A stretch of 64,000 nucleotides of DNA from Coptis chinensis (GCA_015680905.1 CM027379.1:29344501-29408500), one strand, 5' to 3'. Positions 11,797 to 25,191 are shown, counted from the first letter of the stretch. Notes: generated by a model from the sequence alone, not told the origin. Made by a program: numbers and translations.

Positions 11797-12839
11797 TGAA
11801 GTTTGAACTAATTTGGGGTTTGTAGATGGTGGTGGATTCGAGTTTGATGAAAACTAACTAAACCAACAGTGGTGGTTATGGTAGGTTGGCAGGTTCAAAA
11901 ACTGAATTGGTGGGTGGTTTCTTGGTGGAAGCGGTTGGATTGTGTGGAAGATTGGTGTTTCACAATGGGCGTGGGTGGTCTTCTTATTGTGATGTATTCT
12001 ATTTTTATTATATATATTTTTTTATTTTGGTTGATAGGGTTTGGATTTAAATTTGTGTCAAGTGGCTGGAGAAGATGAAGGTCGCGATTTGTTTTTGGAA
12101 GGTGGCTGGTGTTGCTGTTGGTGAGTGAGTTGGCCCAAGCCCAATTGTATTTTTCGACTTTCCTCGTCGATTTTAGCTCAATTTCAAACTAGATTTCCCG
12201 CTTCGTTATCGGTCCGATTCTTTCGAATGAGATATGGAAATGATCAGGAGAGAATTTCCAATCCAATGATCCATAAACTACTCTATTCCGACCGGGGGTG
12301 ACTAATAAGATAGTGGAAAATGCCTCGTAGTGCATGCATGGCGTAAGTTATCGCGAACTAATGAACACTAAATTAGATGGCGTCAACCCCAATGAACTAT
12401 ACTAATGGACCTAAACAACACAACTAGAAAGTTCGAAAGCAATCTGGATGGAAAGACTGATTTCCCACCCCAAACAAATTTTTAAACACAAAATTTGTTT
12501 ACAACGGGTCGCTTTAAAGTCGATTCCCAAGACTTGTTGGATTGCTATGTCTATGATTTTTAAGAATTTTAATTTATTTTATTTGTTTATTATGAGAAAC
12601 ACGAAAAACAATAAATACATAATTCACTCCATAGAGGAACATGACTCAAAAAATCGAGAAAACATGCGAAAGTGGAAAAACGTGAATTATGTGAACTGTG
12701 GACTTAGGATCCGGTGACTTATAGCCACACACTCCATAGGGAGGGCGGTTACTGAATGGTGTACTTATCAAGTATATGGAAATGAAAGTAAGTACACCAA
12801 ATGACAAGGTCAGTCCTCATAGACAATCGTGAAAAGGAC
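11797..12839 (-). other. Element 1 spacer between integrase and AccA
   Basis: About 1 kb without a supportable gene. It includes a sequence shared in inverse orientation with 52340-52650 of element 2 (around TTGTTTGGGG, TTGGAAATTCTCTCCTGATC), so it is an old part of the family. A TATA-like tract lies near 12000-12025. Short ORFs here have no recognisable similarity. Confidence 0.5.
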
Positions 12840-15800
12840 TTCCTCCACATCGGGGACAAAAGTTCGTGAAAATGTTTTAACCGTTGACCATTAACTTGAA
12901 AGATACCGTTGTCCTTGGGATTTACCAAGGTAATTGCCCCGTAAGGGGTGACTTCAAGAACGAAAAGGACCGCACCAACGGGTTTTAGTTTCCCAGGAAA
13001 ATATGTAGACGGGAGTTGTAAAGCAAAACCTTTTGTCCGACCACAAACTCTTTACGCGAAGATATGCTTATCATGAACACGTTTCATGTTGGCTTTATAA
13101 TCCTTCTTGAGATCGTAAGAATCGCTTCACGGATTTCTTCAAGCTCATTTAATTGTAACTGCGTTTGGCCTTCGCCTCATCAATATTGAAGTTAAGGCTT
13201 TTTATAGCCCACGCAGAGCCGCGGTGCTCTAATTGGCGGGCAAATGACATGGTTTCCCAAATACAAGTCTAAAAGGGAGACATACCCATAGGAGTTTTGA
13301 AAGCAGTTCTATATGCCCATAAGGCATCCGATAGACGCCCGACCGGTCTTTCCTATCGGGGGTTTCTTGTTGTTTCTAAAATCTTTTTGATTTCCCTATT
13401 AGAAACTTCTACTTGTCCGCTAGTTTGTGGATGATAAGGAGTTGCTATTTTGTGTGTAACTCCGTACTTTTTAACTAGGGATGCAACAACTCATTTGCAA
13501 AAATGTGTTCCACCATCACTAATGATGGCTTTAGGAATGCCAAACCGACAGAAAAAATATATTCTTTAATAAAAAAATACAACGGTCTTATGGTCATTAC
13601 TCACGGCAAGCTAGGGCCTCTATCCATTTAGACACATAGTCCCGGCAACTAGAATATAAATATAACCGTGGGAAACAGGGAAAGGGCCCATGAAATCAAT
13701 ACCCCAAACATCAAAAAATTTCTACTATTAAGATTGGATTTAATGGCATCATATTACGCCAGTGATTAAGCCCAAGTTGTTGGCAATCGAATACACGCCT
13801 TGCAATGCACTTGGGCATCCTTAAAAAGGGTAGGCCAATAAAATCCACATTGAAGAACTTTAGCGGCTGTTTTCATTCCACTAAAGTGGCCACCACACTC
13901 TTTGTCATGGCGTAACGATAGAACTTCATTATATTCCTAATCGGGAATGCAACGCGACCTAATAATCTGATCCGCGCACAATACTTAAAAGGTAGGGCTC
14001 ATCCCAAAGAGTATAACTTGACTCGCCAAGAACTTCTTTACGCGTTCATTTCTTGACCAATTATAAGGCATAACATCAGCCGCTAAATAATTTACGATGT
14101 CCGTGATACCATGGTGATGAAAAAAAATAGCATACAGATGCTCATCGGGGAAAAGAGTCGGTATGGACTCGGAATCACTACTATCGTCATTTGTAAGTCT
14201 AGATAAGTGGTCGGCAACCACGTTTTGACCCTCTTTTGTCCTTTATTTCTAATGTGAATTCTTGAGGGAGAAGAATCCATCGGATTAATCTCGCTTAGCA
14301 TCCTTCTTTGCAAGAAGGTACCTGGCGGCAGTGCATGGTCCGTGTAAACTAAAGTTTTAGAACCAACCAAATAAGGACTAAACTTATCTAAAGCATAAAT
14401 GACAGCTAAGAATTCTTTTTCAAGAGTAGTTGTATAATTCCGTTGGCGCCGTTTAATGTTTTACTAGCATAATAAATAACCGTGGACTTATTATCTATTT
14501 TACGTCCCAAGACAAAGACCAACCGCATAGTCACTAGCATCACACATGAGTTCAAAAGGTTTAGACCAATCGAGGCTGTATAATAGGTGCGATGGTTAGG
14601 GCGGCTTTTAAGGTTTCAAAAGCCTTTTTTACAGATTAAAATTAAAATCAAAGATTGCATCCTTCAAAAGCAAGTTAGTTAAAGGCCTAGCTATTTTAGA
14701 AAAATCTTTAATGAACGCCTATAAAACCCTCGCGATGGCCTAGAAAGGTTCTAATCTCACCGGACGGTCCGTGGTTTTAGGTGGTTAAGCTATCTTATCT
14801 AGTTTGGCTTTATCTGCCGATGCCATCACTAGATACAATATGACCTAGTCTTATGCCCTTTTGACCATGAAATGACACTTTTCCCAATTTAAAAGCGAGG
14901 CTCTTTTCTTCACACGTGTCAAAACCTTAGAATGGTTAGACAAACAAATCGCGGAAGGAGTCTCCATAGATAGAAAAATCGTCCATGAAAACTTCCATAA
15001 AGCTCTACCATGTCACTAAATATATGAAGCATACAATCATTTGGAAGGTACGGGGAGCATTACAAAGGCCAAAAGGCATTCGTTTATAGGCATATGTTAG
15101 AAGGGACATGTGAAGGTTGTCTTTTCTTGGTCATCAATATCAATAATAATCTGAAAATAGCCAGAGTAGCCATCCAGAAACAATAAAGGCATGACCATTC
15201 AGACGTTCTAGCATCCGATCTATAAATGGTAAGGGAAAGTGGTCCTTTTTGGTGTCATAGCATTTAAACGCCCTGTAATCAATACAGATTCTCCATTTCA
15301 TAGGACCTTGAGTGACAACATAGTCACCCTTCCCGTTACGCACCATGGTAATTCCCGATTTCTTAGGAACTACATGAATGGGACTTACCCATTCGCTATC
15401 GAGATTGGGTATATAATACCGCGATCGAGTAATCGCAAGACTTCTTCCCTAACCACCTCTTTCATGGCGAGGGTTCAAGTTGACCGAGGTTCATGAGAAG
15501 TCTTCGCGTTATCCTCCAAATGGATACGATGAGTGCGGACATTAGGGTCAATGCCCTTAATGTCAGCTAAGGACCAACCAATCGCAGACCGATGTTCCCC
15601 TAATCACCCTTATTAAAGATGTCTCTTCATCTCTAGTTAACAGAGAAGATATAATTATCGGGTGACTACCATCGGATCAAGTTGAATATATTTTAACTCG
15701 GGGAAGAGGTTTAAGACGGTGTGGGCCGGAATGTCCGTTGATGTTTCATAAGTGTCCTTATCTTTGTGAATGAAAACTTGCTTAGGTAGCAAGTCTTCAT

Positions 15801-15990
15801 ACTCAGTATATGGAGCAACCGGCGGTCTACAATTGGTGTGGATTCGGGGATGGTGTTGACCTCCTCTAAGTAGGAGTCATTCACAAAATCAGAAGTTCCA
15901 AAAAGAAAGGAATTTGTACATATTGTTTTCAGGAAACGTGTTGTTAAAATAATCTTGAGCTAAACTCTCGATCATGCTAACCTCCCCATC
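12840..15990 (-). pseudogene. pol: Element 1 pol: reverse transcriptase, RNase H, integrase (degenerate)
   Basis: Read on the minus strand, the RT region (15.55-14.6 kb) has VPKKSG-like, WRICIDYRAF, FPLPFIDRMLERL, LDGYSGYFQI-like and catalytic FMDDFSIYGDS motifs (~14960-14990), typical of Athila RT. RNase H ends with VVADHLSRL (~14200). Integrase follows with an HHCC-like zinc region ([24 protein letters not shown]), IISDGG and [12 protein letters not shown] core motifs, and a C-terminal part to ~12.84 kb. It would copy and insert the element. Many frameshifts and stops make it non-functional. Confidence 0.88.
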
Positions 15991-18452
15991 TATAGCGCGA
16001 ATCGGTAACTTGTTTCATCATTTTAAAACATTTACCTCGACGAGAAAAGATGGCCAAAAGATAAGGACATCTTTCCATCGCGACAATTTATAAAGCGCAT
16101 TGGCGGCCAAGAAGGGGCGCCCTAAGATGATTGGTACGAGTCATTAGCGACTTCGTATCGAGGATAACAAAATCAGCGGGATAGTAGAAATCCACGAACC
16201 TTAACAAGCACGTTTTCCACTACACCTTTAGGATACTTTTTAATTGACTGTCGCTAATTGCAACGTTATTTTTGTAGGTTGCATTTCTGGCGTGAACCTA
16301 TTTGTTTATACAAGTAATGGGGAGTAAGTTAACACACTTCGCCGTGTCTAATAAAGCGTCGTCGTGGTAGGAATCTCCTAAGGTGCATTTTGAATAGGGG
16401 CGACCGTGGGTCCTTGTACTTAACAATTCCATTATTTTTAGGATAAAGTTGGGAATTGTTCAGTTAAAAAGCGTCTTTGGGTATGTTCGCTTACGCTTAG
16501 TAAGTAGTGCACAACTCTTTAAGAAACTTAGCGTGGTTAGGAAGCTTTTTTAATAGCCGAGAAAAGGGAGGTTTATCGTTAGATTCTTGGCGTTCCTAAT
16601 TTCCTCAAAGTTTGTATCCCTAGTTAGCATGGCTAATTTTTGAGGGAACGGTGGTTTAGCTATATATTTTCGCGATATGGCTCTACTTGGTCGCGGTAAC
16701 CTTGGCTTTGGGTTTCTTTGGTTGTGATTTAACGGGTACCTCTACCGTGGTAGGCTCCTCGGTTTCTATTAGGTATCTAGTTCGATATCGGTGTAGGGAG
16801 TCTTGATGGGGTAACTATAATTTAGTTACTTTGTTATCAACCACTCTTCGTAGCGGAGAGTGGTGATGGCATTTAGGTCACCTACGATTGTAGTTTCTCG
16901 TACTAGAATTACCGTTTACCTCAAATTTGTGTTTTTGTTTTAGGGTTTGGTATCGCTTGACACGAAAACCGCCTTTGGTTGGCTTTCTCTTGGGCTAACC
17001 GTTGTATGCCCCGATTTATGGATTGTAAGATCTGTTGGTTTGATTGAGTCATTGTTTGGAAAAGTTGTTGGGTAAACCCGTATAAAGGCGTCGATCACGA
17101 TCCGGGGTTGTGTAGGTGTAGTAGTCACGCGGGTGGTGCGACCGAACTATCTCTCGTTGATTATTTATGGGTGGGTTGTGATAGTTAGTATTATTAACGG
17201 AACGATACCTCTATTGGTATTATAATTATTATAATTATTCCGACCTTGTGCTTGACCTTGTGTCGGTTCGCTTTTGGTTGTTATAATTATTATAATTCCC
17301 TTGACCTTGTCCTTGTCTAGGTGGACCTTGGTTATAATTGTTTGCTTGCCTAACGTTTTGATTATTATTATACCTGGAGGCGTTATTTGTTGATTATTTC
17401 TCCTGAAGTTGGGATGTTGTCTCAAAGGCGTTAGGAATAGGATAGTTATTAATAGAGTAAACATTATCTTGCTCGGTGGTTGTTGTTCATAAGCTAGAGG
17501 ACAATAATTGTCGGGGTGCTCCTCGGACTCAAACAGAAATTACATGGGTTGGAGTTTACATTCATGACGGGGATAGGCTTTTGTTGAACGTAAATAGCCT
17601 CTACTTTTTAGTTAGAGATTCGAAAGTAAATTTTAAGTTCGGATCGGTTTTATTCTCAAACATACCGGCGCCTTCGTTGAAGAAGAACTAGCGGGCCGGG
17701 GATATCATCACTCCCAATTATTATTCCGTTTCGTTTGGTCTTCTAAAATTTGTAAGCCTCCGAGGCTCCTTTACTTAGGAAACTACCCCATTCATTATGT
17801 CAAGGACTTCTTTATGGTGATGTTGAAGTCCTTTGAAAAAGCGAACTAACGTGTCTTTTGCTAGGTTATGGTGTGGACACTTTATAAGGAGATCGGTGAA
17901 AGCGATTCCATGCCTCGAGAAAATGATTCATGAGGGGTCTGGCTGGAAAAAATGAATCTTGGAAAGCATTTCATCCGTCTTTAGGGGGTGGGTAAAAATG
18001 TTCCATAAACGGTGAACAAGTTTTTAGCACGAAGTCCCGAAAATTTTTGGGCAGTTAACCAAGACGCCGCCTTATCGGCTAATGTGAAAGGGAATACCTT
18101 TAATTTAATGCTGTTCCGTACCAACCGTGGGATGGTGGAATGTTGTAAGGACTTGTTCAATCCTACGAATGGCGATAAGGTTTTTTCATGGTCTAACCCA
18201 TGAAAAACGGGTAACAAATTAAATATGTTTGGGGATTTGAAAATCCCCCTTTGGTCTGCTAGAGCGATGCAAGATTTAGGGCTATCATTTCAAAGCTTTA
18301 TAGAAGTCGAGAGAGGAGTCTCTCTTTCTTCACCATTATGTCGTATGGTGTGTGTGATAGTAGCTAGAGGTGTCGTGGGTGGTGTACTAGATAGACTTGT
18401 TTGTTGCCGTGTAATTACGTTTGTTGTTTTGTTGACCGGACCTTAATCTCAT
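15991..18452 (-). pseudogene. gag: Element 1 gag and protease (degenerate)
   Basis: The likely start is at 18452 (MRLRSGQQNN), matching MRLRSAEQNT in element 2. The capsid part contains LPVFHGLDHEKTL and FTLADKAASWL (18217-17981). A long Gln/Asn/Pro-rich tract follows (17.46-16.95 kb). The protease region has ALLDT.. followed by VNLLP at 16337-16348, where the catalytic DTG reads DTA, with indels on either side. Numerous frameshifts make this a relic. Confidence 0.82.
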
Positions 18453-18968
18453 GCAAGAGACTAAGTTACTTAACTAAACATGCAACAACTCCAAACAATT
18501 ACGATATACTAGTAAAAACCTCTAACTAGAAATGCGAGGTATGGAAGAAAGGAATACCGATAGGCGTCCTTTGCTTAAGCTTTATGAATGGCGTCTTGTA
18601 TGCGGCGTGTTGATGTATATAAGAGATTAGAACACCGAGAAACTTGACAACTCAAGTTCGAATCAAACTGTGGAAATCCACGAAATTTTAGCTAAGGCTT
18701 CGGCCGCAAAGTCGAGCTCTCGAGAACTTAGCAAGCTGGTCGGCGCTCTCTTTGGCGTGGGCGGCGCTTTGTTGTAAACGAATTTCGAGAAGATAGCTGG
18801 CGGCTCTCTTTGAGCGCTGGCCAGCTTCGATTAATTATTTTCTCGCTGAATTTTTCCAAAACTGAAAGCGGCAACCACGCGGTATGAATCAAACAAGGGT
18901 GGGTGGGTTTAATGGGACTTAAAATAACTACTTCTACAAAGAAAACAATGCTAAAGTGCAACTAAGAT

Positions 18969-18979
18969 GGCAGCGCCCA
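18969..18979 (-). other. Element 1 primer-binding site
   Basis: TGGGCGCTGCC lies three bases inside the 5' LTR end on the minus strand. The expected tRNA-Asp-type site begins TGGCGCCGTTGCC, so this is a near match with one indel/substitution. Element 2 has TGGCGCCGCTGCC at the same place. Confidence 0.7.
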
Positions 18980-18982
18980 TTT

Positions 18983-19815
18983 TGATAATGATAAAATGAG
19001 TAGTCTACCTCACGAAATGAACTCGTGTCTTCACAACGTAAGTAAACTAGAACTACTCTTTTACGTGGTTGATTATCAAAGCTTCTACTCTCAATGCGAA
19101 TTGCACTAAATGGAGTGCGAAGTTAAGTTCCACTCCTAGTTCCCTAGCATGGATTGTTTTCTAAGTCTAACTAGTAAGCTCTTAAGTCAATGAGAGCTTT
19201 ACGAAATATTATACTACGATACTTAATTAAGATGATTACTAGAAATTAACCACAAAATGCTATGGAAATCTTGTTGTTTGACTCTAGATAAAGGAATTAG
19301 AGGGGAATTGAATCCACCTCGAATCCAACTTAATGACCTAGTACAGATTGTGGTATCTCGATTCTTACGTTTTCCGCGGAAGAATTCGAGTCTAATCCCT
19401 AGTGTTCATGGCATTTCTACCAAGTACTAACTAGCATGTGAGGAATTAAGCCCCCATTCTGCGAAAACACCGACCTTCTAGAGTGGAATAGATGCTAAAA
19501 CGTTTCTATACTAAACAACTAAGTTTTCATCAAGGCTTCATCAACCCCTCTAATGGAGGTTTAGCCTTGAATCATCAATCTAACATTTCCCATTGAATCT
19601 AAACTAAACATAATGTAAGAAATTTAGATTTACTTAATTTGAACAATAATGAATCTAACTTAATGGTTGGAATGAAATAGGAACAAGAATTGAAATTAGA
19701 TCTAGACTGGAAATGACAAAATTCAAACTTGATAAAAATACTACTTTATTTATCTAATCGATCAAGAACAATGATTGGAGATTTAATCTAAAAGAAACAA
19801 AATTTAAATGAAACT
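18983..19815 (-). repeat. Element 1 5' LTR, truncated
   Basis: It aligns with the 3'-ward ~830 bp of the 3' LTR (5785-6620). Homology stops abruptly at ~19815, after TTTAAATGAAAC, inside the LTR. The distal ~500 bp, the expected AAGAT duplication and the rest of the MULE/minisatellite flank are missing. This indicates a deletion or rearrangement after insertion. Confidence 0.87.
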
Positions 19816-20840
19816 TTTTTCAAAAAGAAATATTCAGGGGAATTGAAAAGATATCATAGAGATAATAACTAAACCCTACAATGTTTGGTACAAATGAGAC
19901 TCAAAATATTTAAGTCAACAAAAATTGTGGAAATTCTATTGTATTGTACCACAATAAATCATATTATATCCAAAGTTCTTGAACATAAGTTTGTAAAATA
20001 TATTATACCAAAATAAATATTCAATGATCTTAATGATAATATCTTTGATAAGATTATGTCAAGTTGATCAAATTGTTTCATTACTCAAAAAAAAAAAAAA
20101 CAAAACAAAACAAAACAAAAACAAAAAAAAAAAAAGCAACCAATATAAAATATTGAATAAGCAAGAAAAATAAAAATAAACGAATGAAAAACACAATCAA
20201 CAAAATGATGATATTGAAAAGGCAGACCATGTAAAATTAAACAACAAATTTTCAATAGAAGTTATAAATATTTTGGTATGTGTCTCCACCGGTACTTGCT
20301 CCATTGAGTATTTGAAAGACATAACCAAGGCGTCAGAATAATGTCCTAATCAAGATACTACTCAAATCACGGACATAAAAATCAATATAATTAATTTCTA
20401 ATGAAAGAATGAGATTATACCTGCAAACAAAGGGAGGCCACCGAAGCTTATATATCGAAGAGACGGCAAGGCAATGGCAAAGACCTCTATTGTTAACCTT
20501 CTCAAATAAAGCTCAACACTATTTTAGGAAACTTGAACATTTTCTCGAATCGACAAATGTCGGTTCTAATCCTCCTCCCCTTCTCACATTTAATAAACCA
20601 AATAACCAAATAAGCAAAAATATAAATATCGGGAAAAAATGAGATTTTTATTTTAACTTAATTTACGAGATCGTTTTGATACGGGTGGCACGGATGATGA
20701 TTTCATACACAAGGGAGTCACCATCTTCAGACAAGTTCTCTTGTCAATACTTAGTTCGCTTCATCGAAAAATACTCATTCATTCACAAGCTGTTAACCCA
20801 CAATGAACACATTAAAGTATATATATATATAATATTAGAT
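19816..20840. other. AT-rich unassigned stretch
   Basis: No supportable gene. It contains an A-rich simple repeat (20087-20135, CAAAACAAAAC units). It lies immediately 3' of the decayed gene on the minus strand and could hold its further introns and exons. A possible relic reading at 20410-20560 could not be assigned. Confidence 0.5.
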
Positions 20841-23800
20841 CTAGTAAGAGAATGGGAAGAGAGGGAATACACCTTTTCTTTCTTTTATTTGCTCATCCGG
20901 TAGCCATGATTGGGGATGATTTAGTGGTGGTGAAAGAGAAGATGGTTTCTTGGTCATCGTGAGGAGCTTATGAGCAATGCAAGATGCATTGGCATGAAGT
21001 TGTCCATATGTCCCTGCGGGCATCATACTTCGCTCTTTAAGCTAATCCAAGTATAAATAGTTTTTCCCTTTAAGTGACTGATCTATGAGTCCCCCATGCT
21101 TTTAAATAGCCATCAAGGGTAGATAGATCGGAAATTCTAATCCACAGGAACTCCTCTAATATCCGAGGATCAAAAACCGAATGAAGCGGTAACAATCTAC
21201 TAAAACATCACGCTTCACAAAAAATTATAACAATAAAACTTTTGTAGAGTATGCATGTCATAAATCAGTTTGAAAAGCAATTATCTTCAAAATTACCTTT
21301 ACATAAGGAAAAACATGCAACTAGTCGGCTTGGTAGCTAGGCCATGGCATAAATGAGTTTCTCTCTTGTGAGCTCAAATGCCATTAAACCGCCTACATAA
21401 TAATTGTTATTGAGACCTTGAAGTTCAGATTCCAAGTTTTCATAAAACCGAGCTTCATATATGTATTGGGAGTCGTTAGTATCTCTAAGTTAGTAATGTT
21501 GGACAAAAGTAAATTATTGAGCATACCTTAACTGTTAACATGAGGAAAATACTTAAAACGTTGTTGTAAAACAAATTTTCACTCTGCTCCCATTTTGTTT
21601 ACCACATCAATTTGCAACCTTTGTCATCGGGTCCTCCCTCGATATCCTCGGAGTTTCCATAAGACTGCATAGAAAATATATGTGTCTTCATAGAATTTTT
21701 GCATTGCAACCGGATGACCAATAGTTTTGGGATCCTCCATGAAATTCCCCGGTAATAGAACCCCTTAGGGATATGCTCCATACCCTTAATCTTTAAAGCA
21801 GTTGTATAGTAATCGATAGATCGACTTTACTAAACAACTCCACTTCGAAAGCTTCGGTCATACCTATGACTTCGTCGCCTTGATTGCTGCGGAAGAAAAA
21901 TTGCGTGGGAGGACTTTTTGAAAGTTACTAAGATGGAAAATAAAACCACTATGAAACAAATTGAAGTTGACATTTTGGTGCACTGCTGGGTTGAAGAAGG
22001 AGATTTGTAAGTTTTTCCAATCATTGAAAAGGAAAAAAACTCGAGATTATGACTTTTCAAATTCCAAAAATTCATTTTCCTCCCATCAAGTATTGACATC
22101 AATGGTAATGCCGTAAGAGTTGCATGTGATTGTCAACTTCAAGCTACGAATGGACTTCTATTGGCAAAGATTGACCGATCAGATGCCAAACACTCATATA
22201 TCCTCTTCTAAACGCGCCTAATCTTTCCTGCCATAAAAGTGCGGATAAATTCATGTATATAAGCATATGGCATGTCTTCGACAAAGCCATATCCGACAAT
22301 GTATATCCATAAGCCACCACTTTGGGGACGATTTGAGTCCATGAGACTTCGAGAGGAGTCAGGTCGGCGCTATTTCAATTCACTTTACCGCATGTACCCC
22401 CAATTCAATTTGAGTTCTTTGTCTCTTCTTGCAAAGATGAACTAAATCTTTAACATTTGAGTTGCCAACTCGACAAACTAATCAAATAGTTGTTTTAACT
22501 AAAACTAACTCGATAAGTTGCTCAAAAGTGCAATTTAACCTCGATTATGCCTCTTGTTTAGCCATCTTAGTGGACTAATAATGTTTGTAAGTTATGTTTT
22601 AAGATTTACAGGTGAAAAAGAGAGTTTTGTAGAATATTAGAGAAAAAGGGGTAAAATGGAGCAATTCGAACATTAAGGATCACATGGGAAACCCGTGGAC
22701 AATCATGGAGAAGGCCAAGGAATTGGGCTATTAAAGATGCGACTTGGACCTATTTTAAAGCCTATTTGGAAGCCCAAGGCCAAAGGATTCGCTGCTGAAC
22801 CAAAGCTCGCAAAAGAGGATAAAAGGATAGAAAGCGTAAGAGACAAAATAGACTTACGCTACGTCTGGGACGATGGATTGAGCGCCCGGACGCGCTGATC
22901 AAGTCCGACACATGAATAGTGCCTAGACGCATGAATCGCATTAATCAGAGCCAATTCGCTTCTCAGTTTTGGAGACGGTTGGACTCGAAAGAAGTCTATT
23001 TGTATTAGGAAACAAAGGACGGTTTGAATGCTTCTAGAGCTCATTGTAACCCCTATAAATAGAGGACCTAGGGTGCCTCATGTAAATGGCCAATTCACTT
23101 ATATTCTTGTCTCTCGAACTTGAGAGATTAATAATAAAAAGATCAGGTTTAACTAGCTGAGTCTTAATATATTAGTCTTTCTAGTCTTATGTTCTTCACT
23201 CTTCTTCTTCTCGCTCTTCGTGCTCTTCCTTCTATATGGAAGGCTAATCTTCTCTTTCAAGGGAGGAGATGAAGCCAGTGCTTAAGGTTTAATGATTCTT
23301 CCGGTTCATGATGTTCTTCAATCAAGGTTAGTTCTTTTATGTTTTTAGTTATTAGTTCTATTGCCCACATCAGGGGATGGAAGTATAGATTAAGGTTTTT
23401 ATTTATTACAATTGAATATCATGCTAGTTTAGGGTTTTATTTATTGCAATTTAATATTTGCTAGTAACATGCTTTTATTTATTGCAATTGAATATAATGC
23501 TAGAATAGAAGTTTTATTTATTGTAATTGAATATTATACTATTATTCTCTACTTTTTCTTCTAATTGTGTAGTGTTTTAGAGTAAGGGAAGTATTCCTTG
23601 TGTTTGCCTTTAGATGGTGATTCATTGAATAGCTGCCAAGCTCACATAAAAGGAAAAAGATATTAGTAACATGAACATAGGAACAACCTTAAGTAGAGTT
23701 AATTGTTTAACGATGTTTCACCCAAAAGGCATCGACACTTCGCTTCGATTGCCCGATTGTAGTCTACTTTGAGAACAACATGAAGCAAAAAGTCATTGAA

Positions 23801-24555
23801 TCAAAAGCATTGGTGGATTTGAATCTCTTGAATCTATCTCTCATATTCTCTCCCTATTTCCAATTCTTAGCTTTAGTATAAGTTTAGTTTAGTTTAGTTT
23901 AGTTTAGCATTAGAATCTAAAATCTCTACAATTATAGTTTTAATCCCTCAAACCCCTTTCAAATCCTATCCTTCATATAAACATACACTTAAAAGTGGAA
24001 TGATACCCTACTCATCCTTTACTTATCGAGGGATAATTAGGGTTTTGATAATGCTTCTTTTGTTCAACGCGACCATCATCTATCTACATCATCCATATAC
24101 CACCATCTACACACAAAAGGAGCCAAGGTCACTAACCTGGAGTTTTAAGGTCATAGAATTACTGGACACATAATCATCCGCCACTTATTTCATGTCCCGA
24201 AACTTTCCTCAGAGTTTCAATGAGTGCGAACTTGTGAAATCCAACTCTTCTTAATTTTGCAACTTCCTCAAAAAGATATGGTATCCACAATATGAGAATT
24301 TTGCATAGAAAATGTCAATTGATACAAAGACATTGGTTTCAAAATATTGCATACCTTCTATGTCAATCGATTCACACATGCCTCCAACTGTGTGATATTT
24401 TTCGAAAATGGTTATGTTTTGTAATCGAGCTTAACCAGTGCATAGGCTGACGATAAGCCGCTTGGGCCTGCTCCTACTTTGGCGATTCTTGTATCCACTG
24501 GAAAACAAGGATGTGGCTTGGAGAACTGATCCTCTATAGATTTGCCAATGTCCAT
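20841..24555 (-). pseudogene. Decayed FAD amine-oxidase-like / AMP-binding multidomain gene
   Basis: Minus-strand exon remnants appear in the correct order. An N-terminal start at 24555 (MDIGKS) leads into a dinucleotide-binding loop VGAGPSGLSSAYALVKL. Pieces then read YHTVGGMCESIDIEG and HKFALIETLRKVSGHEI. After an LTR-like insert come GYGFVEDMPYAYIHEFIRT (~22300), IGKTYKSPSS, EAFEVELFSKVD, GEFMEDPKTIGHPVAMQKFY-like (~21700), SYGNSEDIEG, NNNYYVGGLMAFEL (~21390) and the AMP-binding start GTYGQLHANASCIAHKLL (~21010). This order matches the large plant fusion protein with an N-terminal flavin amine-oxidase domain (often named polyenoic fatty acid isomerase-like) followed by an acyl-AMP synthetase domain. 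Stops, frameshifts and missing segments show it is dead. Later AMP-binding exons are absent or unrecognisable. Confidence 0.78.
22560..24060 (+). mobile_element. Possible solo LTR or LTR-like insert inside the decayed gene
   Basis: This block interrupts the minus-strand pseudogene between its first exons and the rest. It has features of a long LTR on the plus strand: a TATA box in CCTATAAATAGAGG (~23052-23065), a CT-rich leader rich in CTTCTT, AT-rich TTTATTTATTGCAATTGAAT repeats and a TTTAG microsatellite (23882-23906). It ends in the GGGATAATTAGGGTTTTGATA region. No coding ORF, exact TG..CA ends or target duplication could be fixed, so the limits are approximate. Confidence 0.45.
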
Positions 24556-25188
24556 GTTTTATGTTATTTAAAGCTTCGTGCAACAGAACCTGCTTGCATC
24601 AAACAACAACATCAACCCTATCATTCTCATAGCTTAGTACCCTAAATTTGATCATCTCATATGCTCGTATGTAACTAAAAGTACGCCAAAGTGGTGAATC
24701 CCAAAACTATTTCAGGTTTTTATTTGATAGACCAATTTTATCTTCTGGGCAAAACCTCTATATGGATAAAGATATATTTTGAATGAGAAAACCAACTAAA
24801 AAAAAAGACGAAGTGTCTCCAAACGAGAATTAAACAAATAGAGTAACATCTTCAAAGTTAATGGCATAACTCATGAAGAGAAGCAAAATGAGAAACGAGA
24901 GAAAACAAAATTTTTACGTTGGTATCTAAGCTTCTATGATGACAATTATTCAAGAAATGTATTACAAATGTATTAGTATATTAGTATATACTGATTTATA
25001 TTACTAACACAACCGCAGCTTTGGCAAATCATAAATTATCAACCTAAAAGTAATTAATTTTTTACTTAATGTAAAGTATAAATCTGTTTAAGTAGGTTGT
25101 CTAGCAATTAAAGAATCACTTTCAATACTAATGGTTTATTCAAATTTTAAATCACTTTAATTTAATTTGTCCATGTTGAATCTAGCAA
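24556..25188. other. AT-rich intergenic stretch
   Basis: Upstream (5') side of the decayed minus-strand gene. No gene is seen. It contains TCTAGCAATTAAAGAATCAC (25100-25119), which equals the unoccupied form of the MITE insertion site at 25181-25191/25662. Confidence 0.6.
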
Positions 25189-25191
25189 TTA

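Larger units (their letters stand above)
5785..19815 (-). mobile_element. Element 1: Athila-like Ty3/gypsy LTR retrotransposon, 5' LTR truncated
   Basis: On the minus strand the order is truncated 5' LTR, tRNA-Asp-like primer site, gag, protease, RT, RNase H, integrase, AccA, AccB, long non-coding tail, polypurine tract and 3' LTR. RT motifs and the post-integrase ORFs point to the Athila lineage. Every ORF is broken by stops and frameshifts. It inserted into the right TIR of the copy A MULE. The flank at the 3' LTR is AAGAT (5780-5784), but the matching duplication cannot be found because the other end is lost. Confidence 0.9.

Noticed and set aside
23882..23906. Telomere-like repeat
   Set aside because: The unit is TTTAG, not the plant telomere unit TTTAGGG; simple microsatellite.
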